Source: Segetibacter sp.
GTDB lineage: Bacteria; Bacteroidota; Bacteroidia; Chitinophagales; Chitinophagaceae
NCBI RefSeq assembly: GCF_025963695.1
Contig: NZ_JAOQAH010000111.1
Location: 1-64,000 of the forward strand
DNA: 64,000 bases
Direction: 5' to 3'
This document shows, one piece after another, positions 25,965 through 33,395 of this stretch. Below the pieces are notes generated by a model, which searched no databases, had not been told where the DNA came from, and was given only the letters and a program-made list of their open reading frames with translations. The translations under genes were made by a program, and so were the position numbers. Each line of letters opens with the position of its first letter. Within the stretch, counting starts at the first letter, position 1.

Positions 25965-27134
25965 CAATATCGCCCTTGCTATTACCTCGTCTGCATTCGT
26001 TATTGCCAGCTTCGCTATGTTGTCGCTTAGTTCTCTTTGCAGGTCTTTGTTTTCTGCAAGAGATATTGTCATTCCCACCAGCTTTTCATTTGCTTCGCTA
26101 TCCTTTATCATCAGCGCTGATTTTTTATTTACCAGGGTTTGTGCATTTACTGCCTGGTGATCTTCAGCAGCAAATGGAAACGGAACAAAAATCGTTGGCT
26201 TTTTGGCTACACATAACTCTGTTACAGCCATGGCTCCTGATCTGCTAATAACAATATCTGCTGCTGCATAAGCCATTTCCATTTGTGTTATAAACTCAGC
26301 TACCCAAATGTTTTGATGTCCTTTTGCTTTTTCTTTATATACTTCGGCCGTTGTTTTACCTGTTTGCCATATTAGTTGCAGGTTACGTGTTTTAAATGCA
26401 TCTAACTTATTTGCCAAAGCTTCGTTTATACTTCTTGCTCCAAGGCTTCCCCCAATAGCTAAAACCGTAGTTTTAGTTTCATCGAGATTGAAAAAACGAA
26501 ATGCCTGGGAACGAGTTACGGTTGACTGAGCAATTGATTTTCTTACAGGATTACCTGTTATTAAAATTTTTTCAGCCGGAAAAAATTTTTCCATTCCGTC
26601 TGAGGCAACAAATACGCCGGTTGCTTTCTTTCCAAGTAAAATGTTTGTTTTGCCTGCGAACGAGTTGCTCTCGTGAATAAACGTTGCTATTCCTTTGAGC
26701 TGCGCCTGCTTTAGAACCGGAAAGCTCGAATATCCTCCTACACCAACTACTGCATCAGGTTTAAATTCAGCAATAATTTTCCTTACCTGAAAAAAGCTTT
26801 TAATAAGCTTTAAAGGCAATCCTATATTTTTTATCAAAGAACTTCTGTTAAATCCCGCGATGTCTAAACCTTCTATTTTATATCCTGCCTGCGGCACCTT
26901 TTCCATTTCCATTTTCCCTTTCGCCCCTACAAATAAAATTTCTGTTTCGGGTGCGACATGCTTTATTGCATTTGCAATGGCAATTGCGGGAAAGATGTGT
27001 CCGCCAGTTCCACCCCCGGCAATGATAAGACGCGCCCCCCGCCCCGCTAAAGGGGAACTTACAGCACCATGATACCCCGCCGCCCCTGAAGGGGGACTTG
27101 CAGCACCATGATTATTTGGGGTTGGTTTAGTCAT
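25953..27134 (-). CDS. murG: UDP-GlcNAc:undecaprenyl-pyrophosphoryl-MurNAc-pentapeptide transferase (lipid II synthase)
   Basis: Peripheral membrane GT28 glycosyltransferase making lipid II. 393 residues; core signature IIAGGGTGGHIFPAIAIA at about 37-54, donor-site region SRSGAMAVTELC near residue 300 and FPFAAEDHQ near 325. Unusual point: 33-35 residues precede the conserved core, and this Ala/Gly/Pro/Ser-rich extension is encoded by two tandem Rep-B units. No alternative ATG, GTG or TTG in frame lies between the first ATG and the core, so the extension must be translated. The protein end also lies in a Rep-B copy. Confidence 0.97.
   Translation of the reverse strand: MTKPTPNNHGAASPPSGAAGYHGAVSSPLAGRGARLIIAGGGTGGHIFPAIAIANAIKHVAPETEILFVGAKGKMEMEKVPQAGYKIEGLDIAGFNRSSLIKNIGLPLKLIKSFFQVRKIIAEFKPDAVVGVGGYSSFPVLKQAQLKGIATFIHESNSFAGKTNILLGKKATGVFVASDGMEKFFPAEKILITGNPVRKSIAQSTVTRSQAFRFFNLDETKTTVLAIGGSLGARSINEALANKLDAFKTRNLQLIWQTGKTTAEVYKEKAKGHQNIWVAEFITQMEMAYAAADIVISRSGAMAVTELCVAKKPTIFVPFPFAAEDHQAVNAQTLVNKKSALMIKDSEANEKLVGMTISLAENKDLQRELSDNIAKLAITNADEVIARAILKTL
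27041..27073. repeat. Rep-B copy 3, in the murG N-terminal codons
   Basis: GCCCCGCTAAAGGGGAACTT followed by ACAGCACCATGAT. It is tandem with the next unit, 41 bases apart start to start. Confidence 0.75.
27082..27113. repeat. Rep-B copy 4, tandem unit in the murG N-terminal codons
   Basis: CCCCTGAAGGGGGACTTG followed by CAGCACCATGATT. It shares CAGCACCATGAT with the previous unit. Confidence 0.75.
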
Positions 27135-27232
27135 CGATATTCGTTCTTGTTATTTTGCGTTTTACTCCTGTTTCTCTTACTTCTGGTTTCTATCTGCTTA
27201 CTTCTTTCTTCCTGCTTCTTAATGTTATTTGG

Positions 27233-27256
27233 TACAAGAGTGCGACGCAACAGATG
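27233..27256 (+). repeat. Rep-A copy 6
   Basis: TACAAGAG then TGCGACGCAAC then AGATG, one base longer than consensus at the 3' side. It lies between ftsW and murG. Confidence 0.9.
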
Positions 27257-27276
27257 TTTAATAGTTAGCCATCTGC

Positions 27277-28623
27277 TTAGTCCACAACTTCTTCAACTGC
27301 TGCTTCCACGTTCTTTCTTTTCAATGCCTCTGTACCTTCATCCGCCGGCTTTGAAGTCTCCCCTTCGGGGGAGGTTGAAGGGGTTTTACCTTCTAATTGC
27401 TCCACGTTGCGTGCAACACTCAACACAATTCCTATAGATGCACATGTAAATAGAAATGAGCTTCCTCCCATACTCACCAGCGGCAGTGTAACACCGGTAA
27501 CTGGTACCAGGTTTACCGCTACTGCCATGTTTGCCATTGCCTGAATTACCAACGTAAAACTTAGCCCCAAAGCAAGGAAGGCACCAAAAGCAAATGGACA
27601 CTTTCTAAATAACCTGATACATCTTAATAGAAAAATGAGGTACATGAAAATTATGATGGCGCCTCCAATCAGTCCGTACTCCTCAAGTATTACTGCATAA
27701 ATCATATCGGAATAGGGATGGGGCATAAAGTTTTTGGCTTCGCTGTTTCCCGGGCCTACGCCGATTATTCCACCTTTTGCAATGGCGATTTTTGCCTGTT
27801 GTACCTGGTACGGCATTTCATCGGCGCTTGCATACGCAAAATCCTGTACACGCTTAATCCATGTTCCGATTCTACCATGAGATTTTAATTCTGTTATTGC
27901 TACACTCTTTGTTTGCTTTTCTGAACTTTTATCATAAGTGCCTAATGCTATTGCTATAAGCACAAGAACAGGTATTAAGGCGATACCGATTGTAGCGAGA
28001 ATATGTTTTACCTGGGCCCGACCGATAAACATGAGCAACAAACCTGTTGCGCCTGTTAGCAAAGCAGTTGATAAGTTGGCTGGGGCAATCAGCAAGCAAA
28101 TTATTCCTATCGGAATAATCAGGGGTAAAAAGCCTTTTTTGAAGTCCTTTATCACTTCTTGTTTGCGGCTAAGCTGGCGGCTTAGATACATAAATAAGCC
28201 GAGCTTCGCCAGGTCGCTGGTTTGGAAGGTCATATTGATGATGGGAAGTTTTATCCAGCGACTTCCATCATTAATGGTAGCTCCAAAGAAGTAGGTAAAA
28301 ATCATCAGCGGTATTGCCGCAAGAAACATGTACAATGCAATGCGCGAGTACAGCGTATAGTTAATGCGATGGGCAAAATAGATTACTATTATACCAATTA
28401 CTATAAATGCAAACTGCTTAAACAGGTACACCTCGGTATTGCCTTTGTACATTTTATAAGCCAACGAACCTGTTGCACTGTACACTACCAATAACGACGT
28501 AATAGCCAGCAGTATAACAATACCCCAGATATATTTATCACCCTTGGTTTTTTTCAACAAGCCTCCGCCTACTCCTGCTACAGGAGGCATTTCTGAAAAT
28601 GGCTTATCGAAGAATTTACTCAT
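27277..28623 (-). CDS. ftsW: SEDS glycosyltransferase FtsW
   Basis: Polytopic septal peptidoglycan polymerase that pairs with FtsI. 448 residues, about ten membrane helices; a catalytic-loop Asp is likely within the region following PYQVQQAKIAI (about 270), and MPHPYSDMIYAVILEE (about 300-315) is the family signature. The C-terminal 40 residues are polar: part of this tail (KTPSTSPEGETSKPADEG) is encoded by a Rep-B palindrome, and it ends VEEVVD. Order murD-ftsW-murG is standard. The gap to murG holds a Rep-A copy. Confidence 0.96.
   Translation of the reverse strand: MSKFFDKPFSEMPPVAGVGGGLLKKTKGDKYIWGIVILLAITSLLVVYSATGSLAYKMYKGNTEVYLFKQFAFIVIGIIVIYFAHRINYTLYSRIALYMFLAAIPLMIFTYFFGATINDGSRWIKLPIINMTFQTSDLAKLGLFMYLSRQLSRKQEVIKDFKKGFLPLIIPIGIICLLIAPANLSTALLTGATGLLLMFIGRAQVKHILATIGIALIPVLVLIAIALGTYDKSSEKQTKSVAITELKSHGRIGTWIKRVQDFAYASADEMPYQVQQAKIAIAKGGIIGVGPGNSEAKNFMPHPYSDMIYAVILEEYGLIGGAIIIFMYLIFLLRCIRLFRKCPFAFGAFLALGLSFTLVIQAMANMAVAVNLVPVTGVTLPLVSMGGSSFLFTCASIGIVLSVARNVEQLEGKTPSTSPEGETSKPADEGTEALKRKNVEAAVEEVVD
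27352..27388. repeat. Rep-B copy 5, inside the ftsW C-terminal codons
   Basis: Contains CTCCCCTTCGGGGGAG followed by GTTGAAGGGGTTTT. It is in frame with ftsW and encodes the tail residues. Confidence 0.7.
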
Positions 28624-28644
28624 ATTAAATCAGGTTAAAGTAGG

Positions 28645-28687
28645 AAGGTGTAGGGTGTAAGGCCTTAAACCCAGCACCCTATACCTT
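28645..28687. repeat. Imperfect palindrome between murD and ftsW
   Basis: AAGGTGTAGGGTG (28645-28657) and CACCCTATACCTT (28675-28687) are 12/13 complementary. A related run of CACCCTCTACCTTTCACC occurs at about 31850-31880 in the murE-mraY gap, so this is a third dispersed family. Confidence 0.55.
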
Positions 28688-28698
28688 TCACCTTTTTG

Positions 28699-30072
28699 TT
28701 ACAACTCCTTCACTGCTTCCTTAAACTTCTTTCCTCTTTCCTCGTAGTTTTTAAACAAATCAAAACTTGAACAGGCAGGGCTTAGTAATACTGCTTCGCC
28801 TTTTGCTGCAAGATTAAATGCTGACGTTACTGCGTCGTGTGCGCTTTGTGTATCGACGATTGTTTTTACCACATCTTTAAAAGCTGCATGAATTTTTTTG
28901 TTATCAACACCCATACATACAATTGCTTTAACCCTTTCCTTCACCAGGTCTTCAATCAGCGTGTAATCGTTGCCTTTATCAACGCCACCAAGTATAAGGA
29001 CAGCGGGCTTTTTTAAACTTTCTAGTGCATACCAGGTGCTGTTAACGTTTGTTGCCTTGCTATCGTTTATAAAGTCTACCCCACGTACAGTTGCTACATA
29101 TTCCATCCGGTGTTCAAGGCTCTCAAAAGTTTTTACTGCCTCCCTTATTTTCTCCTTGCGTATGCCAAGGGTAGACGCTGCAATACCTGCTGCCATTGTG
29201 TTGTGTTGATTGTGTATTCCTTTCAGAGCAAAGTCGTAAATACTCATGCTCACTCGTTCTTCCTGTATCTTAAGCATCATCTGTTCCGCTTTGATGTATG
29301 CTCCTTTCTTTACTTCTTGTCTCATGGAAAATGGCAGTTGGTTTATATGTAGGGTTAAAGTCTCCAATTTTTTCGCGATCACTTCATCGTCCAGGTTGTA
29401 GATGAAGTGGTCCTGTTCCGTTTGATTTTCTATAATCCTGAACTTGCTGTTTATATAATTCTCAAACTTGTATTCGTACCTGTCCAAATGATCTTCGGTT
29501 ATGTTCAGTAGCACCGCAACATCAGGTCTGAATTCTTTTATATCGTCTAATTGAAAAGAACTTATTTCGGCAACATATAAAGGCTTTGGATCTTCTGCCA
29601 CCTGCTTTGCAAACGAGTAACCTATATTTCCGACCAGTGCAGCATCTAAACCCGCAACTTTACAGATATGATAAATCAGAGAGGTCGTTGTACTCTTACC
29701 ATTACTGCCCGTGATCGCCACAATCTTACTGTCGCCCTTGAACCTATATCCTAATTCAATTTCACTAATCACCGAAATTCCCTTTGCTCGTATCTTTTTA
29801 ACCAACTCATTTTTCTCAGGAATGCCAGGACTTTTCACAATTTCATCCGCACTTAAAATCCTTTCTTCTGTGTGCCCGCCTTCTTCAAATTCTATCCCAT
29901 TTAAAACCAGCTCCTGCTTATAACTGTCTTTCAATGGTCCTCCATCACTAAGAAAAACGTTGTAACCTTTTTGCTTTCCCAATAGTGCTGCACCTACACC
30001 GCTTTCACCACCACCAAGAATAACAAGCCGATGGGCGTTGCCACTTGAAGCACTACTGCTACTCAAACTCAT
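28699..30072 (-). CDS. murD: UDP-N-acetylmuramoyl-L-alanine--D-glutamate ligase
   Basis: Adds D-Glu to UDP-MurNAc-L-Ala. 457 residues from the ATG at 30072; an in-frame GTG 21 bases upstream is a weaker start. A Ser-rich leader is followed by the Rossmann-like RLVILGGGESGVGAALL (about 15-31), ATP loop ITGSNGKSTTT (about 122-132) and INDSKATN (about 309-316), the murD signature. The C-terminal LLSPACSSFDLFKNYEERG is also typical. It lies 75 bases before ftsW. The upstream 326-base gap to mraY holds Rep-A and Rep-B copies. Confidence 0.97.
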   Translation of the reverse strand: MSLSSSSASSGNAHRLVILGGGESGVGAALLGKQKGYNVFLSDGGPLKDSYKQELVLNGIEFEEGGHTEERILSADEIVKSPGIPEKNELVKKIRAKGISVISEIELGYRFKGDSKIVAITGSNGKSTTTSLIYHICKVAGLDAALVGNIGYSFAKQVAEDPKPLYVAEISSFQLDDIKEFRPDVAVLLNITEDHLDRYEYKFENYINSKFRIIENQTEQDHFIYNLDDEVIAKKLETLTLHINQLPFSMRQEVKKGAYIKAEQMMLKIQEERVSMSIYDFALKGIHNQHNTMAAGIAASTLGIRKEKIREAVKTFESLEHRMEYVATVRGVDFINDSKATNVNSTWYALESLKKPAVLILGGVDKGNDYTLIEDLVKERVKAIVCMGVDNKKIHAAFKDVVKTIVDTQSAHDAVTSAFNLAAKGEAVLLSPACSSFDLFKNYEERGKKFKEAVKEL

Positions 30073-30139
30073 ATCCTTTTCACTGTTATTCACTTCTTGC
30101 TATTTCTACTTTTTTTATCCGCATCTGTTCATTTGTCAA

Positions 30140-30164
30140 CCTTGTTGCGTCGCACTCTTGTACT
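30140..30164 (-). repeat. Rep-A copy 7
   Basis: CCTTGTTGCGTCGC then ACTCTTGTACT. The surrounding CAACC (30137-30141) and GGTTG (30165-30169) extend the palindrome by five pairs. Confidence 0.9.
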
Positions 30165-30182
30165 GGTTGTTCTTTCCTCAGC

Positions 30183-30223
30183 AACCTCACCCTCCGTTCC
30201 TCTTCTTGAGGAGAGGGAGACCA
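30183..30223. repeat. Rep-B copy 6
   Basis: CTCACCCTCCGTTCCTC followed by TTCTTGAGGAGAGGGAGACC; CCTCTTCTTGAGG forms the centre. It is related to the CCCTCTCC/GGAGAGGG form of the family. Confidence 0.55.
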
Positions 30224-30398
30224 GGTAGTTATTGTTTACTCATCTTTTAGAATTCAAGCTTTATACTTCAGAGCTTCTTCGACCACCTATCCGTCGCTAT
30301 CAAAATGTTTCACTCGCTCCCTATCTCTTTCTCAACGCCAGAACCAATCATCTATTCCACATGTCCGTTCAATCCTCCTAATCCAACAAATCCCGGTT

Positions 30399-31697
30399 CT
30401 ACCTGATCTTTAAACTCATTATCGAAAACACGACACATAATATCGTTACAATCCAAAACCTCACTGCTATTTTACTTTCATGGTAACCCAGCTTCTGGTA
30501 GTGGTGGTGCAGCGGGCTCATTTGAAAAATCCGCCGCCCTTCGCCATATTTCTTCTTTGTGTATTTAAAGTAGGATACCTGCAGTATTACACTTACCAAT
30601 TCGATGAGGAACACCCCGCAAATAATCGGTATCATTAGTTCTTTTCGGATAATGATTGCCAGTGATGCAATGATACCGCCCAGGGCAAGGCTTCCGGTAT
30701 CGCCCATAAATACCTGGGCCGGAAAAGCATTGTACCATAAGAAGCCGACGCATGCACCTATGAAAGCTCCAATAAAAATGCTTAGTTCTCCCAGGTTTGG
30801 GATGTACATAATGTTGAGATACTCGGCTAGTCTTATGTTACCACTTACATATGCAAATACTCCAAGACATACACCTATAATTGCCGATACACCGGTGGCT
30901 AAACCATCCAGTCCATCGGTTATATTGGCGCCATTTGAGACGGCGGTTATAATAAATATGACGATGAGGATATATAAGACCCACGTAAAACTTTGCAGTG
31001 CTGCCGGCAGTAGCTTTGAATAATTAAACTCGTGATTTCTTACAAATGGAATAGTGGTGATGGGTGTTTGCACTACTGCAAAACGGTGCAGCCTTCCACC
31101 AATCATGCGTGTTACTTCATTCACTTTTCTCTCACCGGCATGTATCGTTGCAGTTCCTTGCCGGGGCATTATTTCACGTTCAACGTTTACACTGCTATTA
31201 AAGTATAAAGTTGCTCCAACTATAATTCCTAAAACAACCTGCCCGAATATTTTAAACCTTCCTGCGAGTCCGTCGCTATCCGACTTTTTATAATTAACGC
31301 CTTGTTCTTTCGCAACGCGCTTAGATCTTAATTTCAAATAGTCATCTATGAAACCGATGATACCTAACCAAACTGTACTCAGCAGCATCAGTCTTACGTA
31401 GACCTTATCAAGGTTTCCGAATAATAGGGTAGGGATGATGATGGCAAGCAGGATAATAATTCCACCCATGGTTGGGGTTCCTTTTTTTTGCTGCTCTCCT
31501 GCGAGTCCTAAATCTCTTACGGTTTCACCAACCTGTTTTTTAAGTAGAAACCTTATCAATCTTTTACCATATACCGTAGTAATTATCAGCGATAGCAATA
31601 CAGCCAACAGCATACGGAAAGTAATGAACTGAAACAGTCCGCTTCCCGGAAACTTAATTCCTGCTTTAGCCAGCCATTGATAAATGTAGTACAGCAT
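30399..31697 (-). CDS. mraY: Phospho-N-acetylmuramoyl-pentapeptide-transferase
   Basis: Integral membrane enzyme making lipid I from UDP-MurNAc-pentapeptide and undecaprenyl phosphate. 432 residues against about 360 in E. coli; the extra length is mainly a hydrophilic insertion at about 178-230 (PRQGTATIHAGERKVNEV region), which is usual in Bacteroidota. Catalytic Asp pair in GFIDDYLK (about 115-122), NITDGLDGLA near 262 and MSPLHHHYQKLG near 395 are present. ATG at 31697 sits against a Rep-B palindrome in the leader. It lies between murE and murD in the usual order. Confidence 0.97.
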   Translation of the reverse strand: MLYYIYQWLAKAGIKFPGSGLFQFITFRMLLAVLLSLIITTVYGKRLIRFLLKKQVGETVRDLGLAGEQQKKGTPTMGGIIILLAIIIPTLLFGNLDKVYVRLMLLSTVWLGIIGFIDDYLKLRSKRVAKEQGVNYKKSDSDGLAGRFKIFGQVVLGIIVGATLYFNSSVNVEREIMPRQGTATIHAGERKVNEVTRMIGGRLHRFAVVQTPITTIPFVRNHEFNYSKLLPAALQSFTWVLYILIVIFIITAVSNGANITDGLDGLATGVSAIIGVCLGVFAYVSGNIRLAEYLNIMYIPNLGELSIFIGAFIGACVGFLWYNAFPAQVFMGDTGSLALGGIIASLAIIIRKELMIPIICGVFLIELVSVILQVSYFKYTKKKYGEGRRIFQMSPLHHHYQKLGYHESKIAVRFWIVTILCVVFSIMSLKIR

Positions 31698-31698
31698 G

Positions 31699-31716
31699 CC
31701 CTAGCCCTAAAGGGTA
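31699..31716. repeat. Rep-B copy 7, in the mraY leader
   Basis: CCCTAGCCCTAAAGGGTA; CCCTAAAGGG is the palindrome, ending only a few bases before the mraY start codon. Confidence 0.55.
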
Positions 31717-31754
31717 TTTATTAAAATTTGATTATTGCTCATTGTTATTATTCA

Positions 31755-31779
31755 GTACACGAGTGCGACGCAACAAAAG
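31755..31779 (+). repeat. Rep-A copy 8
   Basis: GTACACGAGTGCGACGCAAC followed by AAAAG. It lies between murE and mraY. Confidence 0.88.
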
Positions 31780-31883
31780 TTTCATGGTAAACTTTAGCCA
31801 GGTCAAAAAAACCATTACACCAATTCTTCTTTCTTCCACCTCAAACCCTCTACCTTCCACCCTCTACCTTTCACCTTCCTCAC

Positions 31884-33347
31884 TTACTTCTCAAACATTT
31901 CAAACATCTCCCTCAACACCTCTTTATCATCAAACGGATGTTTTACGCCTTTAATGTCCTGGTACTTTTCGTGGCCTTTTCCTGCAACCAGTAAAATGTC
32001 AAATGGTTTTGCAAGGCTTACGGCCATTTTTATTGCATCCTTTCGGTCTGTTACCGACATGAACTTTCTTTTTGCTGCACTTCCCAGGCCCTGCTCCATT
32101 TCTTTTATAATCTCATTAGGATCTTCACTCCTGGGATTGTCGCTGGTAAAAATTACGCGATCACTTAACTCACATGCAATCTCTCCCATCTCGGGTCTTT
32201 TCGTTTTGTCACGGTCGCCGCCACAACCAATTACCGTAATTACCTGCTCATTTCCCTGGCGAAGCTTTTTAATTGTAAAAAGGACATTTTCAAGAGCATC
32301 GGGGGTATGTGCATAGTCGATAATGCCTATTATTTTCGTGTTACTTATTACGTAGTCGAAGCGGCCTTCTGCGCTGGTCAGTAAACTCATTATTGTAAGC
32401 ACCTCTTCACTGTTTTCGCCAAGGCAAATTGCAGCTCCGTAAACAGCAAGAATGTTATAAGCATTAAATTCTCCAATAAGCCTAAAGTGAACCTCCTTGT
32501 CATTAACTGTCATCACCAGACCGGTAAGCAGGTTTTCAAGAATTTTGCCTTTGAATTCTGCAAGCGTTTGAAGACTGTAAAAGTGCTTTTTGGCAGCGGT
32601 GTTTTGCAACATTACCTGCCCTCTTTTATCATCAAGATTTGAGATGGCAAAAGCCGCAGCGGGAAGGCCGTCAAAGAACTTTTTCTTCACCCGTATGTAT
32701 TCATCAAACGTTTTATGATAATCCAGGTGGTCGTGTGTGATGTTACTAAATATGCCACCGACAAACTCAACCGCAGTTACTCTATGTTGATGAATTGCAT
32801 GACTGCTAACTTCCATAAATACATGTGAGCATCCTGCTTCTACCATTGTATGTAACAGCCCCTGAAGGCTGATAGCATCGGGTGTTGTATGTGTAGCCGG
32901 AATGATAGTGTTACCAACCTGGTTCTGCACAGTACTTATGAGGCCACACTTATACCCCAGTTTTGTAAAGAGCTTATATAAAAGCGTAGCAATAGTCGTT
33001 TTTCCATTGGTACCCGTTACCCCAACCAACTTTAGTTTGGTGGAGGGCTCACCATAGAAGTGGTGGGCCATATTTGCCACTGCTTCGGCGCTGTTGTTTA
33101 CCTGCAGGTAAGTAATGTCTTCTTTTAAACTGGCAGGCATCACTTCGCAAACAATTACTGTTGCACCTTTTTCAACTGCAGTATCAATGAAATTATGACC
33201 GTTACTAACAGTGCCGGTTAAGGCGACAAATACAGAACCGGCCGTAACCTTTCGGCTATCAATCTGAATGTCTTTTACATCCATATTGGTAATGCCGGTA
33301 ACAGCTTTTAACCGTACGTTGTATAATATGTCTTGCAGTTTTGCCAT
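31884..33347 (-). CDS. murE: UDP-N-acetylmuramoyl-L-alanyl-D-glutamate--2,6-diaminopimelate ligase
   Basis: Adds the third amino acid of the stem peptide. 487 residues from the ATG at 33347 (the longer frame starts at TTG inside a repeat and is rejected). ATP loop VTGTNGKTTIATLL near residue 110, Lys-carbamylation region near 220 and the DNPR motif (DNPRSEDP, about 405), which marks meso-diaminopimelate specificity, so the wall is a DAP type. The C-terminal AGKGHEKYQ is typical. Start codon context: a Rep-B palindrome begins 3 bases upstream and fills most of the 48-base gap to ftsI. Confidence 0.97.
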   Translation of the reverse strand: MAKLQDILYNVRLKAVTGITNMDVKDIQIDSRKVTAGSVFVALTGTVSNGHNFIDTAVEKGATVIVCEVMPASLKEDITYLQVNNSAEAVANMAHHFYGEPSTKLKLVGVTGTNGKTTIATLLYKLFTKLGYKCGLISTVQNQVGNTIIPATHTTPDAISLQGLLHTMVEAGCSHVFMEVSSHAIHQHRVTAVEFVGGIFSNITHDHLDYHKTFDEYIRVKKKFFDGLPAAAFAISNLDDKRGQVMLQNTAAKKHFYSLQTLAEFKGKILENLLTGLVMTVNDKEVHFRLIGEFNAYNILAVYGAAICLGENSEEVLTIMSLLTSAEGRFDYVISNTKIIGIIDYAHTPDALENVLFTIKKLRQGNEQVITVIGCGGDRDKTKRPEMGEIACELSDRVIFTSDNPRSEDPNEIIKEMEQGLGSAAKRKFMSVTDRKDAIKMAVSLAKPFDILLVAGKGHEKYQDIKGVKHPFDDKEVLREMFEMFEK

Positions 33348-33350
33348 GAT

Positions 33351-33388
33351 CCTCGCCCCCAACCCTCTCCATACAGTGAAGAGGGAGA
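33351..33388. repeat. Rep-B copy 8, in the murE leader
   Basis: CCTCGCCCCCAACCCTCTCC followed by ATACAGTGAAGAGGGAGAAG; CCCTCTCC...GAGGGAG forms the stem. Confidence 0.65.
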
Positions 33389-33395
33389 AGAAAGC

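Larger units (their letters stand above)
30073..30398. other. murD-mraY intergenic region
   Basis: 326 bases inside the dcw cluster. It holds Rep-A copy 7 and a Rep-B-like palindrome (30183-30223) and no believable gene; the remaining bases are AT-rich and show no other structure I could name. Confidence 0.6.
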
